64,000 nucleotides of DNA from Phialocephala subalpina (lineage: Eukaryota > Ascomycota > Leotiomycetes > Helotiales > Mollisiaceae): NCBI GenBank assembly GCA_900073065.1, contig FJOG01000047.1, positions 98,597-162,596 of the forward strand. The letters are read 5' to 3'. Numbering within the stretch: position 1 is the first letter of the stretch; each line of letters opens with the position of its first letter. Below are positions 1 through 12,394 of this stretch, one piece after another. Under the pieces are notes generated by a model that ran no database searches, had not been told where the DNA came from, and worked only from the letters and a program-made list of their open reading frames with translations. The position numbers were made by a program, and so were the translations under genes.

Positions 1-474
1 ACTCTCAACTCTGGGTGGGGAATTCCGTAATTCAGGTTGCTTAAAAGCTCGGTTCTATTGGACGAGACATGCAGCCACGGAGCATGCATCCAATCATCGA
101 CTCAATTGAGAATTGGCGCCTGCACGAGAGTCTTCTTTTCAGCCCCCGAATATCAGGACACTCTTGCATCTGCTTCGGCTTGACCGTCATTGTGAGCGAA
201 TGAGAGGACGCTGAATGGTCACAATCAACAATTGAGGGGTTAACAAGGCTGCACCCTCACTGTTTCTGGCCAGCTGCATCCCCATTCTGCAGAAATGCGT
301 GGTATGCAATATCCACCACACCACCATGTTTGGTCTTCGAGTTAAACCGCAATATGACAGCCTCGAGTATGTCAGAACTAGGAGTCAGAACAATAAAAGG
401 CGCTACCGAGACCATAAAATATCATGGCTATTTGAACCCATTCTTTTTCGCATCTTTGGGGCAAGATAGTGAAC
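1..474. other. Upstream intergenic DNA
   Basis: No coding region is supported here. The stretch lies upstream of the CorA-like gene and probably holds its promoter and 5' leader. Short open frames in it have no recognisable domain. Confidence 0.5.
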
Positions 475-3400
475 ATGGCCGCGGAAGGACCTCAAGCAAC
501 AAATGGCACAGCATGGGAGCCTCGCCCACGCCGTGCGCAAGACGATTTCATCGACATGCAATACGCCAAGCATGATTGCAAGACTGCAGAGGAATTCGTG
601 GCTGAGCCTTGGGCACACTGCAGAGATCCTATCCATACCTATCTCAGTCTGAGATTCGAGCATCGCGAACTCTTCAAGTCTCAATTGGACGAAGTAAACC
701 TGAAGCGTGTCGAGCACGAAGAGGACCGAATCGCGCAGACTCGAGCCAACTTCTCATCCTACAAGGAGAAAGATAAGATGATGAAGGATCTGAACGCTGC
801 GCGAAGGGAGTGGAAGATGGAGGTCAAGGCTAACATAGCAGACTACCCTGCCAGGTGGAAACGGAGCCATGCAGATGACCCTAAACTTCTGGAGAGGGTG
901 CAGTCTTGGAATGTCGAGCTCGACGAACTTAACAGCTCAGATCTAGCTCCGGAGGTACCGGTAGAGCCGGAGTATGGGTTCGAGGCTTGTGCAATATATT
1001 TCAAAAAGTCCAATGCTGGATTCAAGGGCCATACGCATCGTCATGACCAGTTCCTCGCTGGAAAATTCCCGAATCAAAAAGTGCCAGTGCATAAGATTTT
1101 GAAGAATGAGGAAAATAACCCACTCTCTGAGGTTTGTCCTCCTGGCCATTTGCGATATTTCCATTTTCCAACCAACAACATGCATTGGATTGAGGTAAGA
1201 TGACAGTTTGATGCATTATTACTTCAGTACTGACGACACAATGGATAGACCGCGATAGCCCGCTATTACAATGAGCCAGATGGGGATCACAATGATCTCA
1301 ATTTCAAACCTTCGCATGACAAGTCCAAAGCCGAGAAGCTTCTTTCTCGAGAATTCCGGCGCGGACAAGTGCATGGATTAGGTGGTGGTGCACGTGGGAA
1401 GGGGCCAATTCATGCCAGACACATGAGATCTCGGTGCTCAATAATCCCTGATGGTGAGCACTCAAAAAGAGTAGTCAGTCTCAAGACCTACTGATATCTC
1501 GAAAGATTCTAAGTCCGCGACCTATACACAGCATGCAACTGAATCGCCCAGTTCATCGGACCCGACAGATCTTGCACTGTCCGCAAATCAAGGGATAGAG
1601 GGCAAAAACTTTGCCATTTTCGTGGGTCTGGTGTCCAAAACCGTTTGGACCAAGCTGACTTCTGAAAGGTTCCATATCTCCATTGGGAAACAGGTAGTAG
1701 GCGGACGAAAATGGCTGAAATCATCCAAGAAGTGACACTTGAACGACTCCAAGGAGAAGAAAATTCCCCGGGACGCTCGAACTCAGCCTAAGCAGATTCA
1801 GAGCCAATTGAAGAAAAAAAAGGTTCTGGAGCTTTGGCAAAAGATTACGAAAAGGACAAAAGCCTCATCGTCCGGGTATGCACTTTTCCTCTAGAAAATT
1901 TGACTGGAAACTAATTGAGAAAAAGTAAAACTAAATTAGGGAGCTACTTGTTTGCCCTGGCGCAGCTGGCAAATGCTATGGATTATGAGGCAGACGAGCG
2001 TCTTCTCCGGGAGAACTTGCACCATGATCCTCCTTTGCACATCCGGCGGACTCTAGACCAATCCTATTTCCTAACATTGGAAGATACTGTAGTTCGTGAT
2101 AAAGATCAAGTTGTGTATCGCGAAACGAGACAAGGCAAAAGTTTTCATTCTCGCAATACGCGGGTCGTAATGGTTGACCAACTATGGCTTTGGATATTAG
2201 ACGATAGTGAGTCCTCGTTGGATGAGAAGGGGGCCTTTTCTGTTAACCACCTGCTAGACACTATCATCTCATCCTTTCCAAGGCGCTGGGGCAGAAATAA
2301 GCCCGACCCCTCAGGAGTGCACAAAAGCTTAAGGGAGCGGCTTGCGCAGATACCAGAGAGAGAAATACAATCAATCTACGACCTGGGTATGCATTATCTC
2401 GCTTCGAGATGATAAATGCTGAATTCACTTAGCTCTCATCATCATCGATCAATGCTCTCGAGTATTTTTCGATCGAACCAAGCCGTTAGATCAGAGACCG
2501 GAAGTGATGGATCTCTTTGCTTCTGCTATCGGAAACGTCGTATGTCTCCCCTTATGCAAACTTAGAAACATTACTGAATATACATAGACAGATCATACAA
2601 CTGTAGCTTACGAAAGCTTCTGGCGCAATATGGGGTATCGCGCTCTCATGACTGGCCCATTCGAAAATGCGGAAAGCAAGCACCACAAGTACCTCGATAT
2701 CAATCCAGAAGGTACTTTACTGTGCGAATCCCAGGACATTTCAGAAGAGCTTCAAATTATGCTTCGAATCTACAGTCAGCAGCTGCACGTCGTCAACGAT
2801 TTTCGGAAAATTCTAGGGCACATGAATGGAGAGTCTAAGAACGAGACGGACATGGCGAGGAATCTGAGGAAATTCATGGAAGGGATGCAGAACCAAAGTT
2901 CAAAGAGTGGCAAAAAAAAGCGAACTCCAAACCAGGAAGTTGTCCCGGAGAGTACTATCCAGCATGCAAATGACGTGTTGGAGCTACTGAGAAATCGTCA
3001 GGCTGAGATTCAGGACCTCGAAGACGCTGCTCTTCGGACCTGCCAGCAGGTTTGAGACTCCCTCATCTCTTTTGGGAACATTACTGAGGTCATGCAGCTT
3101 CAAGGCTTACTGTCGCTCAAGCAGCAACAAGCCAGTATCCTCGAAGCCAAAGCGGCTTTGCAAAGGGCAGACGAAAGTGTGAAACAAGGAAGGGCAATCA
3201 TGGCTTTCACTATCGTGACCATCTTCTTCGTGAGCGAAAATCCTGTCATACGAGGGAACACCGTCGGCTGACTTTCCTAGCTACCTCTTGGTTTTCTCGC
3301 AGCTTTCTTTGGAATGAACAATCAAGAGATCAACGCCTCTCCTTGGATGAGCCTAAGAGAACAGCTAAAGTACATGTGTAAGTCAAGTCGTTTCTGCCTC

Positions 3401-3826
3401 CGATATCGAGAGAGCACATGCTGATCAATTTCCTCCTGCATAGTCAGCATTTCACTGACAGTCATCATAATTGTCATTTCCATGGCTTTCAGCCCCTGGT
3501 CACGCGCTATGCTCATCGTCCTTGTCAGAGTCCCATTAGCTTATATCACAGAATATACTGGCCTGCGAGCATTCTGGAACGACAAGATCATAGGCCACGC
3601 GGCTCTCGAAAGGAAAGGCCGACAACAGCTTGAATATATCTCCACCCGGAAGAAGCGCAAGGAGCAGAAGGCGAAAGATGAGATCGAGAGATTGAAAAAA
3701 GAAACAGAAACAGAAGCAAAAGACAAGCGGTGGAGTCCGAAACAGTTGGTCAAGACCTTTCATTATGGTCCTGGGGCAGTTCCTAATGGGGTCAATCATG
3801 GACAGGTCCACACCAATGTTGTTTGA
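475..3826 (+). CDS. CorA-like membrane protein with long N-terminal extension
   Basis: Probable CorA-type divalent cation channel relative in a membrane. The first exon starts at ATG 475 and runs to about 1194; further exons lie near 1249-1452, 1500-1800, 1915-2385, 2428-2535, 2590-3051, 3099-3228, 3281-3377 and 3462-3826. The best evidence is C-terminal. A helix-rich stretch rich in Gln, Ala and Lys leads into a membrane segment containing PLGFLAAFFGMNNQEI, the GMN signature of CorA pores. A second hydrophobic segment (FIIIVISMAFSPWSRAML) follows after an intron at 3378-3461. The tail is charged and Lys/Glu rich. The middle carries VVMVDQLWLWILDD and IISSFPRRW, which I know from fungal CorA-like proteins of unknown role. 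Exon borders between about 1450 and 1915 are unsure. Transport is inferred, not shown. Confidence 0.72.
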
Positions 3827-4389
3827 CATCAGGTACAATTGGGATGTAACGCAGCTTTGATTGTTTTACTTGCTTTGTTGAGAATTTGATCTTGATCTCA
3901 AGAGCGAGTTGTCTGGGTCCGAGGCAAGCGCCTTAGTCATGGTCATCAGAAATTACGGCTATCTTTCTAGACTATCAATACTTTTCAAGCATATCCTTAG
4001 ATGAATGGCGCTCGAGCACATGCGTTGTGGCCAAGGCCTGGACCTCTCGATTTTGAGACACCATTCACCAAAGCAAGCCACTGTGCCACCGACGTTACAA
4101 TAAAAGAAGGTCTACAGCGGGAGACACAGTGCTAGTGTATTCTCTAGGGCCATCATATACTCTGGTCGTCCCGATATCCCCGAGACGAGCAAGTTAACAC
4201 CGAGCTTAAAACCGACTGTGATTGCACAGACCCAGTTGCAGATAAGACGAACCATTTACCATGGGGCCCTCATTCTTTTTTCATAATCATTGAAAGCGAC
4301 CACACAAGGTACGTGGTATCATCTTCTCCTCAGACTTCGAGTCACGTGCACATTATGTTCACCTTTGACCACCGACGCATTCCTCTCCA
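3827..4389. other. Intergenic region
   Basis: 563 bases between the CorA-like and NmrA-like genes. I see no supported coding region or repeat. Both genes run in the same direction, so this should hold the terminator of the first and the promoter of the second. Confidence 0.45.
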
Positions 4390-5532
4390 ATGGCGACGTC
4401 AAATCATATAACCAAGGTTGCTATAGTCGGTGTGAGTCGTATTATATCCAATGCCTTCTTGTGAACCTAACTGACGTTGGCAGGCTGGTGGAAACAGTGG
4501 CAAATTCATGACCGAAGCCCTCCTCAAAACCGGCAAGCACACCGTCACAGCAATCACCCGAGCTGACAGCCAGAGTAAGTTACCAGAAGGCGTGATCTCC
4601 AAGAGCGTTGACTACGATAAGCCCGAGGCCATCGTCGAGGCACCCAGAGGCCAAGATGCCCTAGTAATAACCCTCGCTGGCGGCGTTCCCAAAGATACCG
4701 ACATAAAACTGGTCAATGCCGCCGGAGAGGCAGGTGTGAAATGGATTCTGCCAAATGAATCGGCCCCAGACACCGCAAATGAGGCACTGGTCAAAGACTT
4801 GTTTGTCTTCCAGCCAAAGGTGCGTGACTCCACGACCCTGGAACATATGAGACGATTGCCGACCGTGGACTATGATACGTGCAGAAGCGACTCGCAAGGC
4901 TATTGCAGATCTGGGCAAGAGCGCTTTCATCGCTGTGTCTACATGCTTCTGGTATGAATGGAGTTTGGCTATTCCTCCTGCCTTTAGTTTCGACTTCGCC
5001 CAGCGCACTGTCACTCTCTTCGACGAGGGTGAGACCAAGATCTCTATCTCGACTTAGCCACAGGTAGACCTACACTTCTCAACCAGTTCTCGGACAAGAA
5101 ACTGACCCTTGCAAGGTCGGTCGTGCAGTTGCCGCTCTGCTCAGCCTACCCATCAAACCCGAATGCTCAAACAAAGATGCATGTCTCGAGAAACTCAAGA
5201 ACAAGGCGGTCTACACCAACTCCTTTACCGTCAGCCAGAAAGACATGCTCGAGTCAGCTCTTCGCGTTACAGGAGGCAAAGAAGAAGATTGGACCATCAC
5301 CAAAGAGCCATCTCATGAGCGGTACTCCAACGGTCTCAAGGAGATCAAGGAAGGTCAACGCATTGGTTTTGCTAAGATGATGTATACCCGAGTCTTCTAT
5401 CCTGACGGGTGTGGCGACTTTGAGAATAGTAAGGGCACGATCAATAGCTTACTTGGGTTGCCGAATGAGGACATTGATGAGTCGACCGAGAGGGCGATTG
5501 AACGCTCGAAGGCTACTAGCTGGGTTCATTGA
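4390..5532 (+). CDS. NmrA-like NAD(P)-binding protein, probable pseudogene
   Basis: Member of the NmrA/isoflavone-reductase-like family of Rossmann-fold proteins, which are redox sensors or reductases. Exons 4390-4431, 4484-4823, 4885-5063 and 5116-5532 join in phase to 326 codons. The N-terminus reads KVAIVGAGGNSGKFMTEALL, a Gly-rich nucleotide-binding loop right after the first intron. The body has the family's usual pattern with KWILPNES and FWYEWSLAIP. Codon 185 is TAG at 5055-5057, just before a good GTAGAC donor. In relatives a Trp is expected about here, so a TGG to TAG change is likely. All other junctions are clean and the frame resumes for another 140 codons. Either the gene is dead, or the base is an assembly error, or a different splice avoids the stop. 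Confidence 0.7.
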
Positions 5533-5886
5533 GTCATGGTTAAAAAAAGGGTGTTGAACATTGATTTTACCGATAAGGCCCTGGGGAATATTCCTAGGTT
5601 GTGAATGCGAGCGAGAGATTGAGGTATTCAATTGGTGGCGTGTCAAGAGTAATTTCTACTTGTAACTTTGGTACTTATGCAAACGAAGAAAACTCCACAG
5701 GAAACGGACAATGACAACAGCTGATTGTTGGTATCACGTGGGAACCCATTCGCCTCAGGTAGGTACGTCATGCGTTCCCCTCAATCTTGATTTCAGATTC
5801 GGGGCCTGGATATTTAGAGACCATCATCTCTCATAATTATTTCTTGGCTGCCAAGAGAAATTAAGAGGAATTCAAACAGTTACAAG
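5533..5886. other. Intergenic region
   Basis: 354 bases between the NmrA-like gene and the decarboxylase. No gene or repeat seen. It should contain the promoter of the decarboxylase; no specific site can be assigned. Confidence 0.4.
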
Positions 5887-7344
5887 ATGTCGGCGATCCC
5901 AGATGAGCACAAAGTCCACAGGTTCGTTCGCTTCCTCCTAACACCACCACCACCACGACTAACAATTCCCAGGACAGGTGACTGGCTCCCTCAAGACCAC
6001 AGAATCCACAAAAAATGGCTTCAAGACACCGTCAACCATGTCGACAAGAACCCAAAGTCCCTGCACCCGGTCATCCAAGAATTCAAAACAATGATCGAAA
6101 ACGACACTCGTCTCTACATGCTCTTCAGCTCCATGTTTGAACAAATCCCCAACAAAAAACAATACGCCAAAAACCCGGCTGGCGAGCGCCAAATCCGCGA
6201 TTACCATCATATGCTTCAACTTCTAAATCACCTCATGACCACAGCTCCGTCGTGGAATGAGCGCGAGCATAGAGCTGGACTGGTGGGATTGCCGTTCCAT
6301 GGACTTTTTGATTGGCCGATGGGGACTCCGAGTGGATTTGCAGTTTTCCAGGATCCACAGGTTAATGCTATGTTGAAGAAAGTTCTTAATGTTTGGGGAC
6401 AGTTTTTGCAGAGTCCCGAGTCGGCGAAGGTTCTTGATACGAGTCCTACAGGATGGTTTGGCGAGATCGGAAGAGAGGATCTTCAGTCTGCTGCTAATCA
6501 AGCTGGAGGAACGGACCTCGGATTCGAGAAACTGTTCATCTGTGATCCGAACGACAAACATCACGGATTCACATCCTGGGACAACTTTTTCACTCGACAA
6601 TACCGCGAAGGAGTTCGTCCTGTTGCTTCTCCGGAGAACGACAACGTGGTTGCGAATTCTTGCGAATCGAAGACGTACAAGGTAGCTCACGGCGTCAAAG
6701 CTCATGAACGGTTCTGGATCAAGGGCCAACCGTACTCTGTTCTCGATATGCTGGCTCATGACGACCTGGCTGAGCAATTCGTGGGCGGGACGATCTACCA
6801 AGCCTTCTTGTCGGCATTGAGCTATCATCGCTGGCACTCTCCAGTCAGCGGGAAGATCGTGAAGCAATACGTTGTTGATGGGACGTATTATTCTGAACCG
6901 CCGTTCACTAGTTTCGAGGCCGCTACTGGAGAGGATCCCGGCGGTGAGAATCTGGGACAGGAGTATTTGAGTGCGATGGCCACGAGAGGGATCATCTTCA
7001 TTGAAGCTGATAATCCGGCCATTGGGTTGATGTGCGTTATTCCTGTGGGTATGGTTGAGGTTTCGACATGTGAGATTACTGTCAAGGAGGGGCAGCATGT
7101 GAAGAAGGGTGATGAGTTGGGGATGGTGGGTACGCTGAAAATGTGACAGAGAAGGTTTGCTGATGAGAAGCAGTTCCATTTTGGTGGCTCGACGCATTGT
7201 GTGCTGTTCAGGAAGGGCGTCAAGGTCGAGGGGTTTCCAAAGGCGGGCAGGGAGAGCAATGTCCCCGTCCGAAGCGAACTTTGTCGTGTGGTGAAGCAAG
7301 GAGATGGCACTGCGGAGGGTAAGTCATACATGAAACTCACGTGA
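5887..7344 (+). CDS. PsiD-type phosphatidylserine decarboxylase family protein
   Basis: Pyruvoyl-dependent decarboxylase of the phosphatidylserine decarboxylase family, in the branch with an extra N-terminal domain seen in PsiD-like aromatic amino acid decarboxylases. Exons 5887-5921, 5973-7125 and 7171-7344 join in phase to about 453 residues, close to the usual length of that branch. Residues about 10-180 form the extra domain (TGDWLPQDHRIHKKW; later GLPFHGLFDWPMGTPSGF). The catalytic part carries LSYHRWHSPVSGKI with the family His, and HFGGSTHC, where Ser of GGST (about residue 403) should self-cleave to make the pyruvoyl group. The GGST motif lies after the second intron, so an unspliced read would lose the active site. 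The substrate cannot be told from sequence: phosphatidylserine or an aromatic amino acid are both possible. No other genes of an indole alkaloid pathway are visible nearby. Confidence 0.85.
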
Positions 7345-9943
7345 GGGCTTTCATAGCACACTTAAGCTCACTGCAGTCCTTAGAGTGAGCTTTGTTGAGA
7401 TGGTGGAGAGAAATGGGAGAAAATGGAAGATGCACGTGATATAAAGCAACAAAAGGGGCACACGAGTCAGGATAGCGGGCAAAAACCATTGAGAAGATGA
7501 GAGCAAAATTAAAAGCACATTTAAGCATGGAAGTTCAGAGAGGTCTCGAAAGATCTTGCCATTCAAAATACACCTGCCAACCCATGCCTTCAACCATCTC
7601 AGCCCTATCACCTCTGATTTCTTAGACCACAACACTATCCTCTCATCTTTCTCTAGCTACGAAATGCTTAAGCGTCGATATTATGCTGTCTTTCCTGTTT
7701 CTCAGTGAGTAAGGCATCGATGTTCAAGAAGATAAGGATACTTACTCGAACATTCGAAGATAGACGAAGGGCTGTAACTTATGGACAAATTACTCAGTAT
7801 CGCTATCGTCATCATCTCCCTTCGGCGGCTTCTTTGGATCAAGGTGTTCGAAAAGAGGTGATGAGTTGAAAATTGACATGGTGTGACTGGTGTGCAGTCG
7901 AGGCAATTTAATAATGACTTCTGTGACGATGGATCGAGATGAGGTGGTGAAGATAGGAATTGCTGATGGAGGTTTGAGGAGAACGGCTGTTGGACTTTTG
8001 AGTCTGTTTCTTTCGAAGATTGAGGGGCAGAGAATTCTTTTTGCTCTCAAGAAACTTGGTGGGACGTTTCCGCTGTGTGCACGAGTTTCTGATCCTGCCC
8101 ACTCAAGCTATTATAACTGTCCATAGTGTCTGAAGTTTCCGGTGAAGGTGGAATGAAAGCGGTCAAGCGTTACATTGTCCTACACTTTCATATAACACAA
8201 ACTCCTCCTAACTGCTCGCTGATATCGACCCCCACGTGTTAGACCCCTTGTCATTGTCCTCCCACAGACCAACCTTCGACCAGTATCAAGTTCAAGCCCC
8301 TAGTCTTTCTGGATATAGCGTTAGTTGAGCTTAGATTTTCTTTCCGATGTTTAGATGCCGTACCCGTCAACCAAATCGTCCCTACCACTCGATGTCGCGA
8401 TCACACAACCTAATCGCCAGTATCGGTGTCTTTTGGCCAAGTAGGCTTGGGTGTGGGTTTGTTCTCCGGTTTCAAGGTCAACAGTTTGAAATAATAATCC
8501 TTCCCGATAGAAAACATCGTTCTCAACTGATAATCTTGGATATTTCCTGACTTCCGAGAGATGGCAAATATTGTTCACATTCGTCGAATAGCAGTTGATT
8601 GTCGTAGTCCGAATTTATTATGGGGAAAGAGAAAGGGAGCACAACATCTTATGCTTCCGTTCAATATGTTTTGGCGGGGATTCGTATGGTGGGAGCGGGG
8701 TAAATGTGTTCACGCCCAATATGCCGTATAAGACCGTGGCCCAAGATTATGGCTGTCGGGACTCACTGCCCAATGATACTCTTGTGTTTCGTTCATCACG
8801 CGAACCTTTCTTCTTAACAGAGGTCTGTTGGTACTTCCGAGGTGGAACACCCCAAACTAAGCGAGGATCTCAGAAAGGGCGGAATCACATCTTACAGTTG
8901 GAACCACCTAAGCACGTATTAATCCTCTTCATCCTCCATTCGAGGAGAATCAAGAACTCATATTTTATTGTCTTGATCCATTGCAAATCCCAAGTATCAA
9001 GTATACGGAAAGCAAATTTGAAAGTAAAAGAGAGTAATCATGTGACGCAAAAGCATTTTTATATAGCATTGACAAGCTAAAGTCCAGACCATTTTCTCAT
9101 ATCTCCGGAGATGATCCTACACTACCAGCAAGTATATCCTTGAGTCGAGACATGATCTTTTTTAAATGTTAGTCCCTGATTGGTCAACCAGCATTCAGAA
9201 AACATACTGGACATCGAATGTTCAGAACACGAACTCTCCCAAGCGAATGCTGGCCCCAAAACTGGTATCTCTTGGGGGCGAGGGTTTTGGTTCAGGCTTC
9301 GGAACATCTCGTCCCCCAAAATCGCCAATGTCCCGATCAAATGGACCTGAGAAAGTCATCGTGTCTGCGGAATTTGAGTTTATAGGCGCCTGAGGGGAAT
9401 GAAATCGTCTTTTTGGTGGGGTTTTGAAGCTTGGTTGATGAACGGGATGAATGAGTGAAATCTGGAGAAATAAGTTGAAGAAGTTTTCGGGATGGGCACT
9501 TTTTTATGCTTTCTGTCTGCGAGGGGTATGCAGCGATATCAATATCAGCCCTCGTGCGATATGATTTTGACCAATCCGAGCACCTCCTGGATTCTTTAGC
9601 TGACTACACGCTGTAGAAATTGAGAAGTGGTAGTGTACTTGACCTCTGCACACCGAGTATGCGGATACTACTGTCTACTGATCCTTCTTAGATCTTCATC
9701 AGCAATTCATTCGCTGGAGCTGTATTGTGGCTTGTTGCCTTGCCCTTCAACGCGCTGCACATTGGACAACAGCCGCTTCCAAAAAAATTCCGGGAGGTAA
9801 GGGAAAATGATAAGATCATAATAGAGGCCGGGAAACTCAATATGTATTCCTGGATTTGCCCATTTTGCTGAGACAATGTGGCCCCCCCCCCCCTCTTTAA
9901 CTTAGCGAGTCTCCATATTTNNCCAAGATTGTACTCAGACTCA
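7345..9943. other. Gene-poor intergenic region with a 2-base gap
   Basis: About 2.6 kb with no coding region I can support. Open frames such as 8595-9080 (+) and 7790-8050 (-) lack any domain, conserved motif or convincing introns. A run of 12 cytosines at 9882-9893 is followed by two N bases at 9921-9922, so the assembly is weak at that point. It lies between the 3' ends of the flanking genes, which converge. Confidence 0.5.
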
Positions 9944-12032
9944 TCAAATCCAAGAAGCTTCATGTTTCACAATAGCCTTCCCACAAATACTTGGATGCCA
10001 TTCATCCCACTCAGTAGCTGGTCCAAACTTCTCGTCCTTCTCTGTGACAGGAACATCATCTGCGCCTCCACTCCAAGTACCGAGTCCAGCTTCCTCAAAC
10101 GCCATACGCTGAAGCTGTACCGTAGAATCAAGCTGCCATCTGACTTGATGGTAAAGTCCCCGCTTAAACTTCAGCTGAAAGAAGCCAACAATCGACTCAA
10201 GAAACAAGCTCACGACAGTAACCAGTGCACCGAAAACGAAAATCAGTGCCAGAGCAAGTACATTGAATGACAGGAAGTCTTCGCGTTGAACAATTTGGTT
10301 GTCGCAGTACCATTGCAGGGATGGGAATTGGTCCGCCAGACCCGTCGTATAGTGGGCGTCTTTGCCAGGTGGTCCGGTCGCTACGTCGACCATCATGCGT
10401 TGAAGATTGTTCAGTCCTATTGAGAACCAATTTGTTGCTTCCAATACCCATTGATTGTCCGGCAACGGAGGGGACACTCCGCCGGCAGCCAGACCTGCGG
10501 CCATAATGGGCGGATTCAGTTGACTAACAATTGGATAAATCCCCGACCTCAATACCGCGAAGTGGATAATCTTGGCTATGATTGATTGGTAGTCGTTGTA
10601 AAGAAGCGGACTAATGGGGTCTGACCCATCGTTCAGGTAGTTATCGAGCGAGAGGAAAGGAGTGCATCTATTCGAGAGATTTGATGCTGGATTAGGATTG
10701 CAGAATTGATGTTGCTCGGTGCAGGCGAGAACTGAAACGGGTTTATCGATCCGGTATTCGGGAAGGGACAAACTGTCATTCCCATCGAATTCGATTTTGG
10801 CATTACCAAGGCGGTGTGCCGAAAGCCATAAATCATCGCTGGGCCCGGTGTAAGCTCCAACAAAGGATGCAAAAACTAAAGCTATAGTCTGGTTCTCAGC
10901 TTTGAAAGCGGGGAGGGGTGTGAAGCCATCCGATGGGTCTCCAAAGTAGCCAGGCTCTGCGCTGTATGTCAAAAATTAGCATAGTAACTGTGAAGAACAA
11001 GGGCTCAAAGAGTGAGTCTTACCTCACTGTGTAATAAGGTATTCCTGAAACCTGATCCGAGTCGTAGCGAAGGACAGTCTCCATGAAGTTAGAATGAACG
11101 TAGGTAGCATTCGGTATTCCTCCACTATCCTCTAGCTCGGAAGGAAGCACATTGTTGGGTCCATAAAAGGCTGCAGTGTAGTTGTAAGTCAAGCCGTTCG
11201 AGAAGCTGTTTGTTCCGTTCTCGAAGTATCCTTCAGTTGTGATTGGAACGCAAGTGGCCGTCTTCCTGTATTGCACGCGATGGGCATCATCTCCGTTGAT
11301 CCCCAAGTCGTCGCGAGAATCGATCAAACCCGTGTCCAGTCGGAGAGAGCTGTTGGCCGGACCGAGGCACAAGTCATCTTCAAAGGGGCATGGAGCCTCG
11401 GTCATCGAAGTCCAGTTCAACTGAGCTTGCCTGAAGGTATTACATGCGGACGATGATTCTAATTGAGTCAGGCAATTAGAAACATATTGGCTGCTCAAAG
11501 CTATGGTATTCTGCGAGTACAGCTCATAGTTCGCGCCTTCTGCTAATTGTGACTCGTTGCTGACAGTGGGCATAGCCCAAGGACCGCAGCTGGGACTTCG
11601 GCTCAGGAGAACCTCGTTGCCGAGCGTGACCAGATGAGAGGAAAACGTGCCAGCAGCTGCAAAGAGCAACAGGTGTATAGTTCCAAAGACAATGAGACCG
11701 AGGGACTTCCGTATGCTATTACTCGTCTTGGGTCGCCATGACCAACTGATTTTTGTGAGCTGCCACAAAGTCTGGATATCGGACGCATTGTTGCGTAGGG
11801 TTGCTTGTTGTTGATGATACAGGCCGTCCTTGGCTTCCTTGGTAGTCCTCAGTTGATGCGCTATAAAGCATATGATGCCCCAGGTTCGGCCACCGATGAG
11901 TCGTATAAACAGGGTCAAGACCGAGATGAGGATGGTGCCATGCTGGGCGCTCAATGTGAGAGTGGAGCCCATGATCGCTCCTTGGGACCAGTTTGTCCAT
12001 ACTCCGACGTAGATTGTGGAATTCATCGACAT
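9944..12032 (-). CDS. Conserved-type multi-pass membrane protein, function unknown
   Basis: I do not recognise a named family. Two exons, 12032-11023 and 10961-9944, join through a 61-nt GT-AG intron in phase and give 675 residues. Three hydrophobic stretches are clear: near residues 28-58 (ILISVLTLFIRLIGG), near 110-135 (LGLIVFGTIHLLLFAAAG) and near the C-terminus (VLALALIFVFGALVTVVSLF). The long region between the second and third is rich in Asn-X-Ser/Thr sites and Cys, as in an extracellular or luminal domain. The last 100 residues are polar and probably cytoplasmic. This layout matches large fungal membrane proteins of unknown role. The start ATG at 12032 is followed by another at 12026; either could be used. 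Confidence 0.7.
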
Positions 12033-12394
12033 CTTGGGGGATTTAGAGTGACTGATCAGACATGTATGTCAGCTGTTGTACTGTTACGGAATCGAGATAG
12101 AATTACTTTACCGGTCAAATGGATCGGATTCGGATGTGTTGTAGTTAGTAAGCTGTATAACTCGAAGGATGGAAGTTATAGACAGGCTTGGTCAAAGGTG
12201 GCACTCGCGGCAGTTGTTGAGGAAGGGGCCGGCTGCTTCAAATATAGGAGGAGACACCCAAGATAAATAATTTCCTACCCGCGAGCCTTGCCGTCGTCGT
12301 CGCCCCCAAAACTCTGAGCTTCGGCATCCTGACCAACACCATCGACTGAAGAAAACGGAAGCAAACGTGCAGACTACAATTATGCAACTGAGCC
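12033..12394. other. Intergenic region
   Basis: Upstream of the minus-strand membrane protein. No gene seen. It should contain that gene's promoter. A plus-strand open frame that crosses it is antisense to the real gene. Confidence 0.4.

Noticed and set aside
6223..7299. 358-codon open frame antisense to the decarboxylase
   Set aside because: It is the complement of a strongly conserved coding region and has no domain of its own.
8595..9080. 161-codon plus-strand frame
   Set aside because: No domain, no conserved motif and no neighbouring exon.
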